Shown here in pieces: positions 1-5,958 of a DNA stretch of 6,414 nucleotides. The notes beneath the pieces are model-generated. The model was not told where the DNA came from, ran no database searches, and worked only from the letters and a program-made list of their open reading frames with translations. This DNA is from Bacillota bacterium. GTDB lineage: Bacteria; Bacillota; Clostridia; Clostridiales; Caloramatoraceae. The stretch's first letter is position 1. Each line of letters opens with the position of its first letter. The position numbers were made by a program, and so were the translations under genes. The DNA is taken from assembly GCA_023415335.1 (NCBI GenBank), contig JAEZLD010000001.1, positions 1 to 6,414 on the forward strand, given 5' to 3'.

Positions 1-148
1 TGCCGGATGTCGTATTATTTATACGACTTGTTGTTCTTATACAACGTTCATACTTGATGTATGATGCTTTTGCTTTTCCACTGTTCAATTTTCAAGGACC
101 AGTTCCGCTGCTTTCTTAAGCAGCGCTGTGTCTCTCCGAGACAGCTTA
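1..148 (-). promoter_or_regulatory. rRNA operon leader with boxA and stem-loops
   Basis: This is the transcribed leader of an rRNA operon that reads leftward out of the window. Reading the minus strand, an 8-bp hairpin (arms 106-113 and 118-125) is followed directly by GGTCCTTGAAAATTGAACAG at 100-81. That sequence resembles the boxA antitermination signal found before 16S and 23S genes in Firmicutes. After it come three more stem-loops: 48-64 (6-bp stem), 30-45 (5-bp stem) and 9-27 (7-bp stem). A hairpin next to boxA matches the known layout of rrn leaders that recruit Nus factors. The 16S gene itself is outside the window, so identity as a 16S leader is inferred from boxA, the promoters just upstream and the same orientation as the 5S gene at the other edge. 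A 16S-23S spacer is less likely because promoters sit immediately upstream. Confidence 0.75.
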
Positions 149-151
149 TTT

Positions 152-180
152 AGTTTATCACCTTTTTTTTAAAGTGTCAA
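152..180 (-). promoter_or_regulatory. rRNA promoter, proximal (P2)
   Basis: On the minus strand a perfect -35 box TTGACA (175-180) is separated by exactly 17 bases from TAAACT (152-157). The -10 box is preceded by TGA, an extended -10 element. Just upstream (about 181-200) is an A-rich tract that fits an UP element, a common feature of strong rRNA promoters. Transcription would start near 145 and enter the boxA leader. It is the nearer of two tandem promoters. Confidence 0.8.
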
Positions 181-281
181 CTACTTTTTTTCTTCCTTCG
201 ACTTTATTTTTAACTCTTTTCAATGGGAGCTTTTTTCAATCTTAGGAAGGCTCTTGTCTGCCCTCACGAGACAGCTTAATT

Positions 282-310
282 ATGATACCACGGGTATTCA
301 TAATGGTCAA
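282..310 (-). promoter_or_regulatory. rRNA promoter, distal (P1)
   Basis: On the minus strand TTGACC (305-310) is followed after exactly 17 bases by TATCAT (282-287), each 5 of 6 matches to consensus. It lies 130 bases upstream of the proximal promoter and points the same way. The 12 bases TAAGCTGTCTCG that begin 3 bases after its -10 box recur at the same place after the proximal promoter. Tandem promoters are usual for rrn operons, and this one probably adds to transcription of the same leader. Confidence 0.75.
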
Positions 311-471
311 CTGGTATATTATGTATTATTAATATGTTGCATGTTCCTTCTTTCAGCCCTATACGTTCATCATCCATTTAAGCTTGTATTTATCCCTATT
401 TATATAAAATGAAACCTTTTAGGGTATTACTACGTATATAACTGTAGATAACACTATAAGGAGATTGCTAT

Positions 472-1122
472 ATGAAGCGTATTATGATGCTAATGGCTTT
501 TATATTACTTACATTATATCTTTCAGGCTGTAAAGGCGTATCTATAAATACTCCTACAAATGGCTCCCTGATGAATATATTTCTCCCTGGTTCCAAAGCT
601 AAGGTGCCAACCCCTGCTAAAGGCAGCCGTAAAGTTCCCTCTTCGGAACCTAAAACTGTGCCTAAAGGCGCCACAGTGCATCCTTCTCCATCCTCAAGCC
701 CCCCCTTAGAAGGCTTTCAAATAGATTTTTCATATAAAAGAATCCGCACCAACAGCACAGCATCCCTCTCTGGATATCCAAAGGCTGTTATGATTTTTAA
801 TACAAAGGAGCTTTCCGATTATTATGAATCCGTATCCCATACCTTCCAAATGGAATCCTTCATCAAGGCTGCAACAGGGTATGATAATAAATGGTTTGAA
901 AGCCATATGCTAATAATAGCGGTTCTTGAGGAAAACAGTGGCTCAATAGGCCACAGGATAGCCTCCATCTTAAGCAATAACAATAAGCTTTTAATAAATA
1001 TAGTAAGAGATGTTCCTGAAACAGGCACATGTGACATGGCGCAGTACCACATATTTATAGAGATACCTTCTTCAGAGTATAAGGGGGAAACACCCGTGAT
1101 TAATTTCATCAACACTCTATAA
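472..1122 (+). CDS. PrcB-like domain lipoprotein
   Basis: This 216-residue protein is probably anchored to the outer face of the cell membrane. A basic start (MKR) and hydrophobic segment (residues 5-17) lead to a lipobox LSGC with the lipidated cysteine at 20. A linker rich in Pro, Ser, Thr and Lys runs from about 40 to 80, as expected for a tether through the cell wall. The folded part (about 82-216) contains LEENSGSIGHRI (152-163) and VPETGTCDMAQYHIFIEI (181-198). I recognise this pattern from clostridial proteins with a PrcB C-terminal-like domain, named after an accessory protein of a Treponema protease complex. The function here is unknown, and no protease gene adjoins it. The start is set by AAGGAG at 458-463, 8 bases before the ATG. 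Only a weak AT-rich promoter candidate (TATATA at 401-406) is visible. The gene diverges from the rRNA promoters and converges on the peptidase gene. Confidence 0.85.
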   Translation: MKRIMMLMAFILLTLYLSGCKGVSINTPTNGSLMNIFLPGSKAKVPTPAKGSRKVPSSEPKTVPKGATVHPSPSSSPPLEGFQIDFSYKRIRTNSTASLSGYPKAVMIFNTKELSDYYESVSHTFQMESFIKAATGYDNKWFESHMLIIAVLEENSGSIGHRIASILSNNNKLLINIVRDVPETGTCDMAQYHIFIEIPSSEYKGETPVINFINTL

Positions 1123-1201
1123 TTATCCCCTTACTGCTATGTTTTTCTTATGCCTACTTTTATAGCTATATTCTCTTAGCTCATAACCCTCACAGAACAA
1201 T

Positions 1202-1235
1202 ACCCCAAGCTGCCAATGGCATGACAGCTTGGGGT
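1202..1235. terminator. bidirectional intrinsic terminator
   Basis: An 11-bp perfect stem (ACCCCAAGCTG at 1202-1212 with CAGCTTGGGGT at 1225-1235) encloses a 12-base loop. On the plus strand it is followed by a T-rich stretch (1235-1257), which suits termination of the lipoprotein gene ending at 1122. It also lies 21 bases beyond the stop of the convergent peptidase gene, where the minus strand continues with TATTGTTCTG, a poorer U-tract. One hairpin probably serves both genes. Confidence 0.85.
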
Positions 1236-1255
1236 TTATTGATGTTTATTTTCTT

Positions 1256-2752
1256 TTATAACCCATATATGTCTGTATACTTCTTCCTAAGATACTCTGT
1301 ATAATAGGATGGATCAAACGGCTTTCCAAGAGCCTTTTCAAGAAGTACGTTTGGCTCATACAAACAGCCGTGTTTCCATATATTCTTCCTCATCCAATCA
1401 TTAATAACCTCAAGGCTTCCTTCCTTTATACAGGAAGATACGTCTATAGTCTCCTCCATTTTAGAAAGTAGCTGCGCACCATAGGCTGAACCTAGTGCAT
1501 AGGATGGGAAATATCCAACAAGTCCTCCTGACCAGTGGGAATCCTGAAGCACTCCCTGCTTATCATTTGGAACATCTATGCCAAGGTATTCCTTGTACAG
1601 ACTCCTCCAAGCCTCTGGAAGCTCCCTGGCCGTAAGTTCACCGCTAAACATACGCTTTTCCAGCTCATATCGCACCATTATGTGCAGGCAGTAGGTAAGC
1701 TCATCTGCCTCTGTCCTTACTAAGGAAGGCTGGGACTTGTTTACTGCCAGATAAAGCTTATCCTCTGTCACTCCTTTAAGCAGTTCCGGGAAAAGTTCCA
1801 TAAGCTTAGGGTATATTAATGAAACAAATTCCTTGCTTCTTCCCACCATGTTCTCATAAAACCTTGACTGGCTTTCGTGTATAGCCATGGATACACCACC
1901 TCCAAGAGCAGTGTAAGCATATTCATCCCCAGTATTCAGCTCATAGAGGGCATGACCTCCTTCATGTACTACGCTGTACATGGAATATGTAAGATTATCA
2001 TAATAGTGGGTGGTTATACGAACATCATATTTAGAGAAATTGGCAGTAAAGGGATGCTCTGTTTCTCCTATTCCACAGTGTCCCTTATCTATATTCATTA
2101 CATCCATTATATATTGGGAAAGTTCCTCCTGCTTTTCCTTTGGATATTTAAGGTTCAGAAAACTGTCATCTATCTGCTTTGCCTCTGATACCTTCTTTAT
2201 TATAGGTACGAGCTCCTTCCTAAGGGTATTAAAGAAGTTGTCACACTTATCCATAGTAAGGCCTTCCTCAAATTTGTCCATCCACACATTATATGGATGC
2301 TCCTCAGGATTCATATAGGCAGCAAACTTCCTGCAGGTATCAAATATTTTCTGCAGATATGGCTCAAAGGACTTATAATCGTTGTTCTCCTTTGCCCTAT
2401 GCCACACATCATCTGCCTCATTTAAAAGCTGCTGGTATGCAAGATATTCCTCCATAGGTATTGCTCTTGTATCCTTAAGGTCTTTCAGCATTACCTTTAC
2501 AGTACGCCTTGTTTTTTCATCCAGCTCTTCCTTTCTGTCCTCAAGGAAGTTAAGAAGGTTCCAGGTATCCTCGCTGGTGGTAAGCATGTAGGACTCCTCT
2601 CCTAGTATGGAAAGTGTCTGCCCCCTGTTTGCAGTAGTTTTCTTAGGTGCCGTAGTCACACTGTCATAGCTTATAAGCCCTATGGCATGTGAGTAAGCAC
2701 TTATCTTTTTCTGCAGCCGATCAAGTTTTTTTAATGCTTCAGCCGTTGTCAT
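1256..2752 (-). CDS. M32 family metallocarboxypeptidase
   Basis: This 498-residue cytoplasmic zinc enzyme removes C-terminal amino acids from peptides (carboxypeptidase Taq family, MEROPS M32), and its length is usual for that family. All signature motifs are present in order: HPF (233-235), DVRIT (243-247), HEGGH (263-267, zinc ligands His263 and His267 with catalytic Glu264), HESQ (292-295, with third ligand Glu293), VRTEAD (345-350) and GVLQDSHW (400-407), the last followed by GYFPSYALG. Nothing key is missing. The ATG at 2752 is preferred because AAGGGGGGG (2762-2770) sits 9 bases upstream and a good promoter lies at 2793-2821. The frame stays open to a TTG at 2902, but that extension would run through the promoter and the terminator of the preceding reductase gene. 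The likely role is peptide turnover. It appears to be transcribed on its own. Confidence 0.95.
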   Translation of the reverse strand: MTTAEALKKLDRLQKKISAYSHAIGLISYDSVTTAPKKTTANRGQTLSILGEESYMLTTSEDTWNLLNFLEDRKEELDEKTRRTVKVMLKDLKDTRAIPMEEYLAYQQLLNEADDVWHRAKENNDYKSFEPYLQKIFDTCRKFAAYMNPEEHPYNVWMDKFEEGLTMDKCDNFFNTLRKELVPIIKKVSEAKQIDDSFLNLKYPKEKQEELSQYIMDVMNIDKGHCGIGETEHPFTANFSKYDVRITTHYYDNLTYSMYSVVHEGGHALYELNTGDEYAYTALGGGVSMAIHESQSRFYENMVGRSKEFVSLIYPKLMELFPELLKGVTEDKLYLAVNKSQPSLVRTEADELTYCLHIMVRYELEKRMFSGELTARELPEAWRSLYKEYLGIDVPNDKQGVLQDSHWSGGLVGYFPSYALGSAYGAQLLSKMEETIDVSSCIKEGSLEVINDWMRKNIWKHGCLYEPNVLLEKALGKPFDPSYYTEYLRKKYTDIYGL

Positions 2753-2761
2753 GATAATTAT

Positions 2762-2770
2762 CCCCCCCTT
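2762..2770 (-). promoter_or_regulatory. ribosome binding site of M32 peptidase
   Basis: On the minus strand AAGGGGGGG precedes the ATG at 2752 by 9 bases. A run of seven G is an unusual, slippage-prone form of Shine-Dalgarno sequence. It decides the start in favour of 2752 over the upstream in-frame TTG at 2902. Confidence 0.7.
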
Positions 2771-2792
2771 AATTATTTTTAGCCCTAAATCA

Positions 2793-2821
2793 ATCATATG
2801 GCTTTTAAAATTCTTTTTCAA
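2793..2821 (-). promoter_or_regulatory. promoter of M32 peptidase gene
   Basis: On the minus strand TTGAAA (2816-2821) and TATGAT (2793-2798) are exactly 17 bases apart, each 5 of 6 matches to the sigma-A consensus. Transcription would begin near 2786, giving a leader of about 34 bases before the ATG at 2752. It lies downstream of the reductase terminator, so the peptidase is probably a separate transcription unit. Confidence 0.75.
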
Positions 2822-2858
2822 GTGTGAAGATATATTAGCGATCTTTGTATATCCCATA

Positions 2859-2885
2859 AAAATAAGAGGGTGGATACCACCCTCT
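2859..2885 (-). terminator. intrinsic terminator after aldo/keto reductase
   Basis: A 9-bp perfect stem (AGAGGGTGG with CCACCCTCT, 2865-2885) has a 3-base loop and is followed on the minus strand by TATTTTTA. It begins 6 bases after the TAG stop of the reductase gene at 2892-2894. This is a textbook factor-independent terminator and separates the reductase from the peptidase gene. Confidence 0.9.
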
Positions 2886-2891
2886 CTGTTG

Positions 2892-3899
2892 CTATTTATC
2901 AAATATATCCGTTACCTTTTTTAACATATCCCTTATAGGAAGGTTGTAAGGACATCTGGTTTCACAGTCCCCACATTCAATGCAATCGGCTGCCTTAACG
3001 GTCGAGCCTATATAGCTCTCCTTTGCCCAGTCCTTAAGATTATACCTTTCATAGTAGCCCTGCAGCAGGAACATGAATGGGATATTGATGCCTACAGTAC
3101 ATGGAGCGCAGTAATTGCACCTGCGGCAGAAGCTGCCTCCAAGGTCTTTCTTTACCTTATCTATCCTTTCAAGCTCCTCCTCTGTAAATGGTCCCTTGTT
3201 CTCCACAGCTTTAACGTTGTCATCTACCTCATCTATAGAGTACATCCCCGGGATTACAACTGACACGGACTCATTTTTAACTATATACCTAAGTGCCAGC
3301 TCTGGCTCGTCTATGGCTCCTCCTGCCAGAGGCTTCATAGCAATAAAGCCTATTCCCTTTTCCCTGCACTGAGTGATAAGCTCCTCTCCCTGGCTCTCTA
3401 CCATATTGTAGGGGAACATTATGGTTTCTACCCATGGCTGCCTAAGAGCCTCCTCAAAAACCTCCGTTGGATGCGCCGTAACTCCAATATGGCCTATCTT
3501 CCCCTGCTCTTTAGCCTCCAGTAGTGCCTCAAGAGCTCCTCCCTCTGATATGATTTTGTTGAGGTTTACAAGGCTCGGGTTATGTATCTGGTAAAGGTCT
3601 ATGTAATCTGTTCCAAGGTTTTTAAGGCTTTTTTCTATATCTGCCGCCATAGCCTCCTTGGTTACTGCCATACTCTTTGTAGCAATAATGAATTTGTCCC
3701 GGCGTCCTGCAATAGCCTGTCCTATATATTCCTCACTTACAGTATACCTGCGGGCTGTATCCACATAGTTGATTCCCATCTCTATAAGCTTATCAAAAAT
3801 CCTGCAAACCGTAGCAGTATCCGTCTTCTGTATAGGAATTCCACCAAAGCCTATACGCGATACCTTTAATCCTGTCCTGCCTAATTCAATATATTCCAT
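2892..3899 (-). CDS. aldo/keto reductase with 4Fe-4S ferredoxin-like tail
   Basis: This 335-residue cytoplasmic oxidoreductase has two parts. Residues 1-250 form an aldo/keto reductase barrel with the family tetrad visible: Asp47 and Tyr52 (DTARRY), Lys75 (ATK) and His106 (QIH). The C-terminal part carries cysteines at 258, 261, 264 and 267 (CRRCNYCAPC) and at 306, 309, 312 and 316 (CIECGDCETRCP). The second group has the CxxCxxCxxxCP pattern of a 4Fe-4S cluster site. Such fusions are common in clostridia and other anaerobes, and are usually annotated only as aldo/keto reductases. The substrate and the electron partner are unknown; NAD(P)H use is inferred from the family. The ATG at 3899 has GGAGG at 3907-3911, 7 bases upstream. 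The gene has its own likely promoter and a terminator right after the stop, so it appears monocistronic. No defect is seen. Confidence 0.95.
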   Translation of the reverse strand: MEYIELGRTGLKVSRIGFGGIPIQKTDTATVCRIFDKLIEMGINYVDTARRYTVSEEYIGQAIAGRRDKFIIATKSMAVTKEAMAADIEKSLKNLGTDYIDLYQIHNPSLVNLNKIISEGGALEALLEAKEQGKIGHIGVTAHPTEVFEEALRQPWVETIMFPYNMVESQGEELITQCREKGIGFIAMKPLAGGAIDEPELALRYIVKNESVSVVIPGMYSIDEVDDNVKAVENKGPFTEEELERIDKVKKDLGGSFCRRCNYCAPCTVGINIPFMFLLQGYYERYNLKDWAKESYIGSTVKAADCIECGDCETRCPYNLPIRDMLKKVTDIFDK

Positions 3900-3963
3900 A
3901 ACCCATCCTCCAAAGTGTAATTTTATATTCTGATCTGCATTCCAGATTTAAATACATACCTCT

Positions 3964-3992
3964 AGTATATCAAAAACACCTTGAAATGAAAT
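3964..3992 (-). promoter_or_regulatory. extended -10 promoter of aldo/keto reductase
   Basis: On the minus strand TGATATACT (3964-3972) is an extended -10 element whose hexamer TATACT matches 5 of 6 consensus bases. The -35 position (3987-3992, ATTTCA) is poor, which is common with extended -10 promoters. The start would lie near 3957, giving a leader of about 58 bases. That leader contains a small 5-bp stem-loop at 3933-3947 before the GGAGG site. Confidence 0.5.
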
Positions 3993-4256
3993 AGAGATAA
4001 TGCAATCTATGGATAATTTATATTTTGTATTTTGTTTTTTGCATGATGCATATTGCAAATAAAAAACCGCAGTTCCAATATAGAGCTGAGCTAAAGGTTC
4101 TATGCTGCTGTTTGGATTTATGCTTGAATGCAATTACAATTAGCCCTATGAATCACAGGCTGACAAGGTTGAGTATGCGAAATCAGACGTTTTAGCTTGG
4201 TGGAGGAATCTCGGACTGTATGGCCGCAATAGTAGCTGCACAAAAGGGGCAGTGTT
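3993..4256. other. intergenic stretch without recognised gene
   Basis: This lies between the exporter stop and the reductase promoter. The left half (4010-4070) is AT-rich with T and A runs and a weak TTTGCA/TGCAAA inverted repeat (4038-4059) that lacks a U-tract. The right half (4141-4263) has more balanced composition and is open in frames on both strands. One plus frame from 4144 to 4263 would encode SDVLAWWRNLGLYGRNSS. None starts with a convincing signal at a sensible length. I recognise no family. It could be a gene relic or an RNA. No terminator for the exporter gene is evident here. Confidence 0.5.
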
Positions 4257-5666
4257 TTATTGATGAGGCTCATACATCAGAGGGTTCCATGTTCCCCTGA
4301 TGTATGAAATCAGGTACAGAACAAATAACAGTACATTATGTGCAATCATGCAGGCCCATGCAGCAACCAGACCCATACTTAATAGCTGTGTGCAGATAAA
4401 GGTTCCTGCAATACGGACACCCCACATGCCAATTATGTTATATACAAAGGGTTCCTTTGTCTTGCCTACCCCCATCATCATTCCTTCCACAATAATGGAG
4501 AAGCCAAATATAGGCTCAGATATGGCAACCATCCGCAAAACCTTAGCTCCCAGGCTAACAACCTCATTACTACTTGAGAAGATGTTCATAAGCCATGGTG
4601 CCGTAGCAAAAAGTGCTCCACCAGATAATACCATCAGAGTAATCTCTATAGGAATAAACATGGCTGAAATAGACTTCATTTTTTTATTATCCCGGGCACC
4701 ATAAGCATTGCCGGTAAGTGTTGCAGCTGCCGTCTGCATGCCGTAGCCCGGAATATAAAAAGCTGATTCTACAGTATTGGCAATGGTATGTGCCGCAGTG
4801 GCAACCTCTCCAAGAGAGTTAATCATGGATGCGAAGGCAACATAGCCAAAAGAGGTTCCAAAGCGCTGAAGCATATTAGGGATAGCTACCTTCATACATG
4901 GCTTCAGAATTTCCATATCCAGGCGTAGCTTCATGCCCTTAGGTGAAACCATTGGATGCTTCCATAAAGCAAAAGCAATATAAACCCCTCCCCATGTGTA
5001 GGAAATGGCACTAGCAATGGCTGCCCCTACAACTCCAAGGCCTGCCCCTGGCATGGTAAAGCTTAGACCAAATAAGGCTACAGTACGTGTTCCGTATATC
5101 AGCAGAAAGTTGAGGACAACATTAATCAGATTTACAATAATGCCTACCTTCATAGGGGTTTTCGTATCGCCGGCGGCCCTGAGAACCGTACCGAAGATGG
5201 TACTGGCTGTTCTGGGAAGCATTGCAAGATATAGAATAAAGAAGTACATAGATGCTAATTTCTGAACACTTTTATCCACCTGCATCCACACAGGTATCAC
5301 ACCGCTAAGCGCTAGAGTCAGAACAGTGAAAACACTTCCTACAGCCAGGACCACCAAAACTGCCTGTGATGCAGCCTTCTTTGAGGCAAGGAAGTCCTTC
5401 GCACCACATGTACGGGCGATATAAGAAAGAAAGCCCACGCTTAGGGCTGAAATTGTACTAAATATAAGCCAGCCCACAGTTGTGGTGGCACCCACAGCTG
5501 CTGTAGCATAAGTACCCAGGGAGCCAACCATGGCAGTATCTATGTACTGCACTGCTGTCTGCATAGCCTGTTCAATGATGGTCGGCCATGCAAGAGTCAT
5601 TATTATCACCACAGTAGCCCAGTTATTTTTATGATTAGCCCGTAATTTCATAATATAATACCTCAT
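4257..5666 (-). CDS. MATE family multidrug efflux transporter
   Basis: This 469-residue inner-membrane protein is a multidrug and toxin extrusion (MATE) exporter, which moves cationic or other organic compounds out of the cell using a Na+ or H+ gradient. The length and the two similar halves fit the usual 12 membrane segments. Recognisable family features are WPTIIEQAMQTAVQYIDTAMVG (27-48, in the first segment), RAAGDTKTPM (163-172), the glycine-rich GAGLGVVGAAIA (207-218), IPNMLQRFG opening the second half (262-270), GYGMQTAAATLTGNAYGA (307-324) and GVGKTKEPF (399-407). Substrate and coupling ion cannot be read from the sequence. Two starts are possible: ATG at 5666 (GAGG 10 bases upstream) and ATG at 5651 (GAGG 9 bases upstream). 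They differ by five residues, and the second site's ribosome binding site overlaps the first codons. The last codons form a long inverted repeat at 4271-4306. Confidence 0.93.
   Translation of the reverse strand: MRYYIMKLRANHKNNWATVVIIMTLAWPTIIEQAMQTAVQYIDTAMVGSLGTYATAAVGATTTVGWLIFSTISALSVGFLSYIARTCGAKDFLASKKAASQAVLVVLAVGSVFTVLTLALSGVIPVWMQVDKSVQKLASMYFFILYLAMLPRTASTIFGTVLRAAGDTKTPMKVGIIVNLINVVLNFLLIYGTRTVALFGLSFTMPGAGLGVVGAAIASAISYTWGGVYIAFALWKHPMVSPKGMKLRLDMEILKPCMKVAIPNMLQRFGTSFGYVAFASMINSLGEVATAAHTIANTVESAFYIPGYGMQTAAATLTGNAYGARDNKKMKSISAMFIPIEITLMVLSGGALFATAPWLMNIFSSSNEVVSLGAKVLRMVAISEPIFGFSIIVEGMMMGVGKTKEPFVYNIIGMWGVRIAGTFICTQLLSMGLVAAWACMIAHNVLLFVLYLISYIRGTWNPLMYEPHQ
4271..4306 (-). 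repeat. inverted repeat in 3' end of MATE gene
   Basis: CATACATCAG (4271-4280) is the exact reverse complement of CTGATGTATG (4297-4306). The pairing continues inward with one mismatch that becomes a U-G pair in the minus-strand RNA, then two more G-C pairs, giving a 13-bp stem around a 10-base loop. It encodes residues around YIRGTWNPLMYE, ending 11 bases before the stop codon. No T-run follows on either strand, so it is not a standard intrinsic terminator. It may stabilise the 3' end of the mRNA. Confidence 0.7.
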
Positions 5667-5804
5667 ATATAGTCAGCCTCATGTTGCTAACATTAGTTTT
5701 TATAGTAACCATAACATAAAGATGCCGCCGGATATTACACCAACGGCTTTTTCTATAAACAATACAGCACACTTATTGTTCAAATGCGCTGCTTATATCT
5801 TGAT
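5667..5804 (-). promoter_or_regulatory. structured 5' leader of MATE gene
   Basis: From the predicted transcription start near 5804 to the ATG at 5666 the leader is about 138 bases. It holds two hairpins in the minus-strand RNA: a 7-bp stem with one G-U pair (5765-5771 with 5785-5791), and an 8-bp GC-rich stem with two U-G pairs and an 8-base loop (5724-5747). The second hairpin is followed by AUCUUUAU, a weak U-tract. This could be an attenuator or mRNA-level control, but it matches no riboswitch class that I recognise. Confidence 0.45.
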
Positions 5805-5810
5805 AAATTT

Positions 5811-5839
5811 AGTATAGCATGTACTATTTATTGTGTAAA
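5811..5839 (-). promoter_or_regulatory. promoter of MATE gene
   Basis: On the minus strand TTTACA (5834-5839) and TATACT (5811-5816) are 17 bases apart, each 5 of 6 matches, with TGC directly before the -10 box (extended -10). This is a strong sigma-A candidate. The only gene downstream in this direction is the exporter. Confidence 0.8.
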
Positions 5840-5935
5840 CAAAGGTTATTTAAGCTGCATAGTAAATTATACTTATGAATGTATAGATGGAAATGTAGAA
5901 GGAAGCTCGTAATGAAGGTATACAAATTCAAAAGT

Positions 5936-5956
5936 CGCCCTGTTTTAAACAGAGCG
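5936..5956. terminator. bidirectional terminator-like hairpin
   Basis: CGCCCTGTTT and AAACAGAGCG flank a single T, giving a stem of up to 10 pairs (fewer once a loop forms). On the plus strand TTTTCTT follows. In the minus-strand RNA the one mismatch becomes a G-U pair and ACTTTTG follows. It is about 330 bases after the 5S gene and about 100 bases before the exporter promoter, so it could act as a last barrier to transcription from the rrn operon. Its sequence resembles the first 5S terminator. Confidence 0.5.
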
Positions 5957-5958
5957 TT

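Noticed and set aside
822..1115. 97-codon frame antisense to the lipoprotein gene
   Set aside because: It lies wholly within a well-supported gene with lipobox and ribosome binding site, so it is a shadow frame. The same applies to plus-strand frames inside the three minus-strand genes.
2753..2902. 50-residue N-terminal extension of the peptidase from a TTG start
   Set aside because: It would overlap the reductase stop and be translated across a terminator, a promoter and a ribosome binding site. M32 enzymes are normally about 500 residues, which fits the ATG at 2752.
4036..4062. TTTGCA/TGCAAA inverted repeat as a terminator for the exporter gene
   Set aside because: The stem is AT-rich and short, and no U-tract follows on either strand.
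3948..4133. 61-codon minus-strand frame from a TTG
   Set aside because: It has no ribosome binding site, is AT-rich, and contains the reductase promoter. It resembles no family that I know.
4220..4300. 26-codon plus frame starting ATGGCCGCAATAG after a GGAGG
   Set aside because: Spacing of 13 bases is long, most of it is antisense to the exporter 3' end, and there is no recognisable product. It is kept only as part of the unexplained 4141-4263 stretch.
5700..5717. Five-codon minus frame MLWLL in the exporter leader, as a leader peptide
   Set aside because: There is no clear ribosome binding site and no paired terminator/antiterminator arrangement that depends on it.
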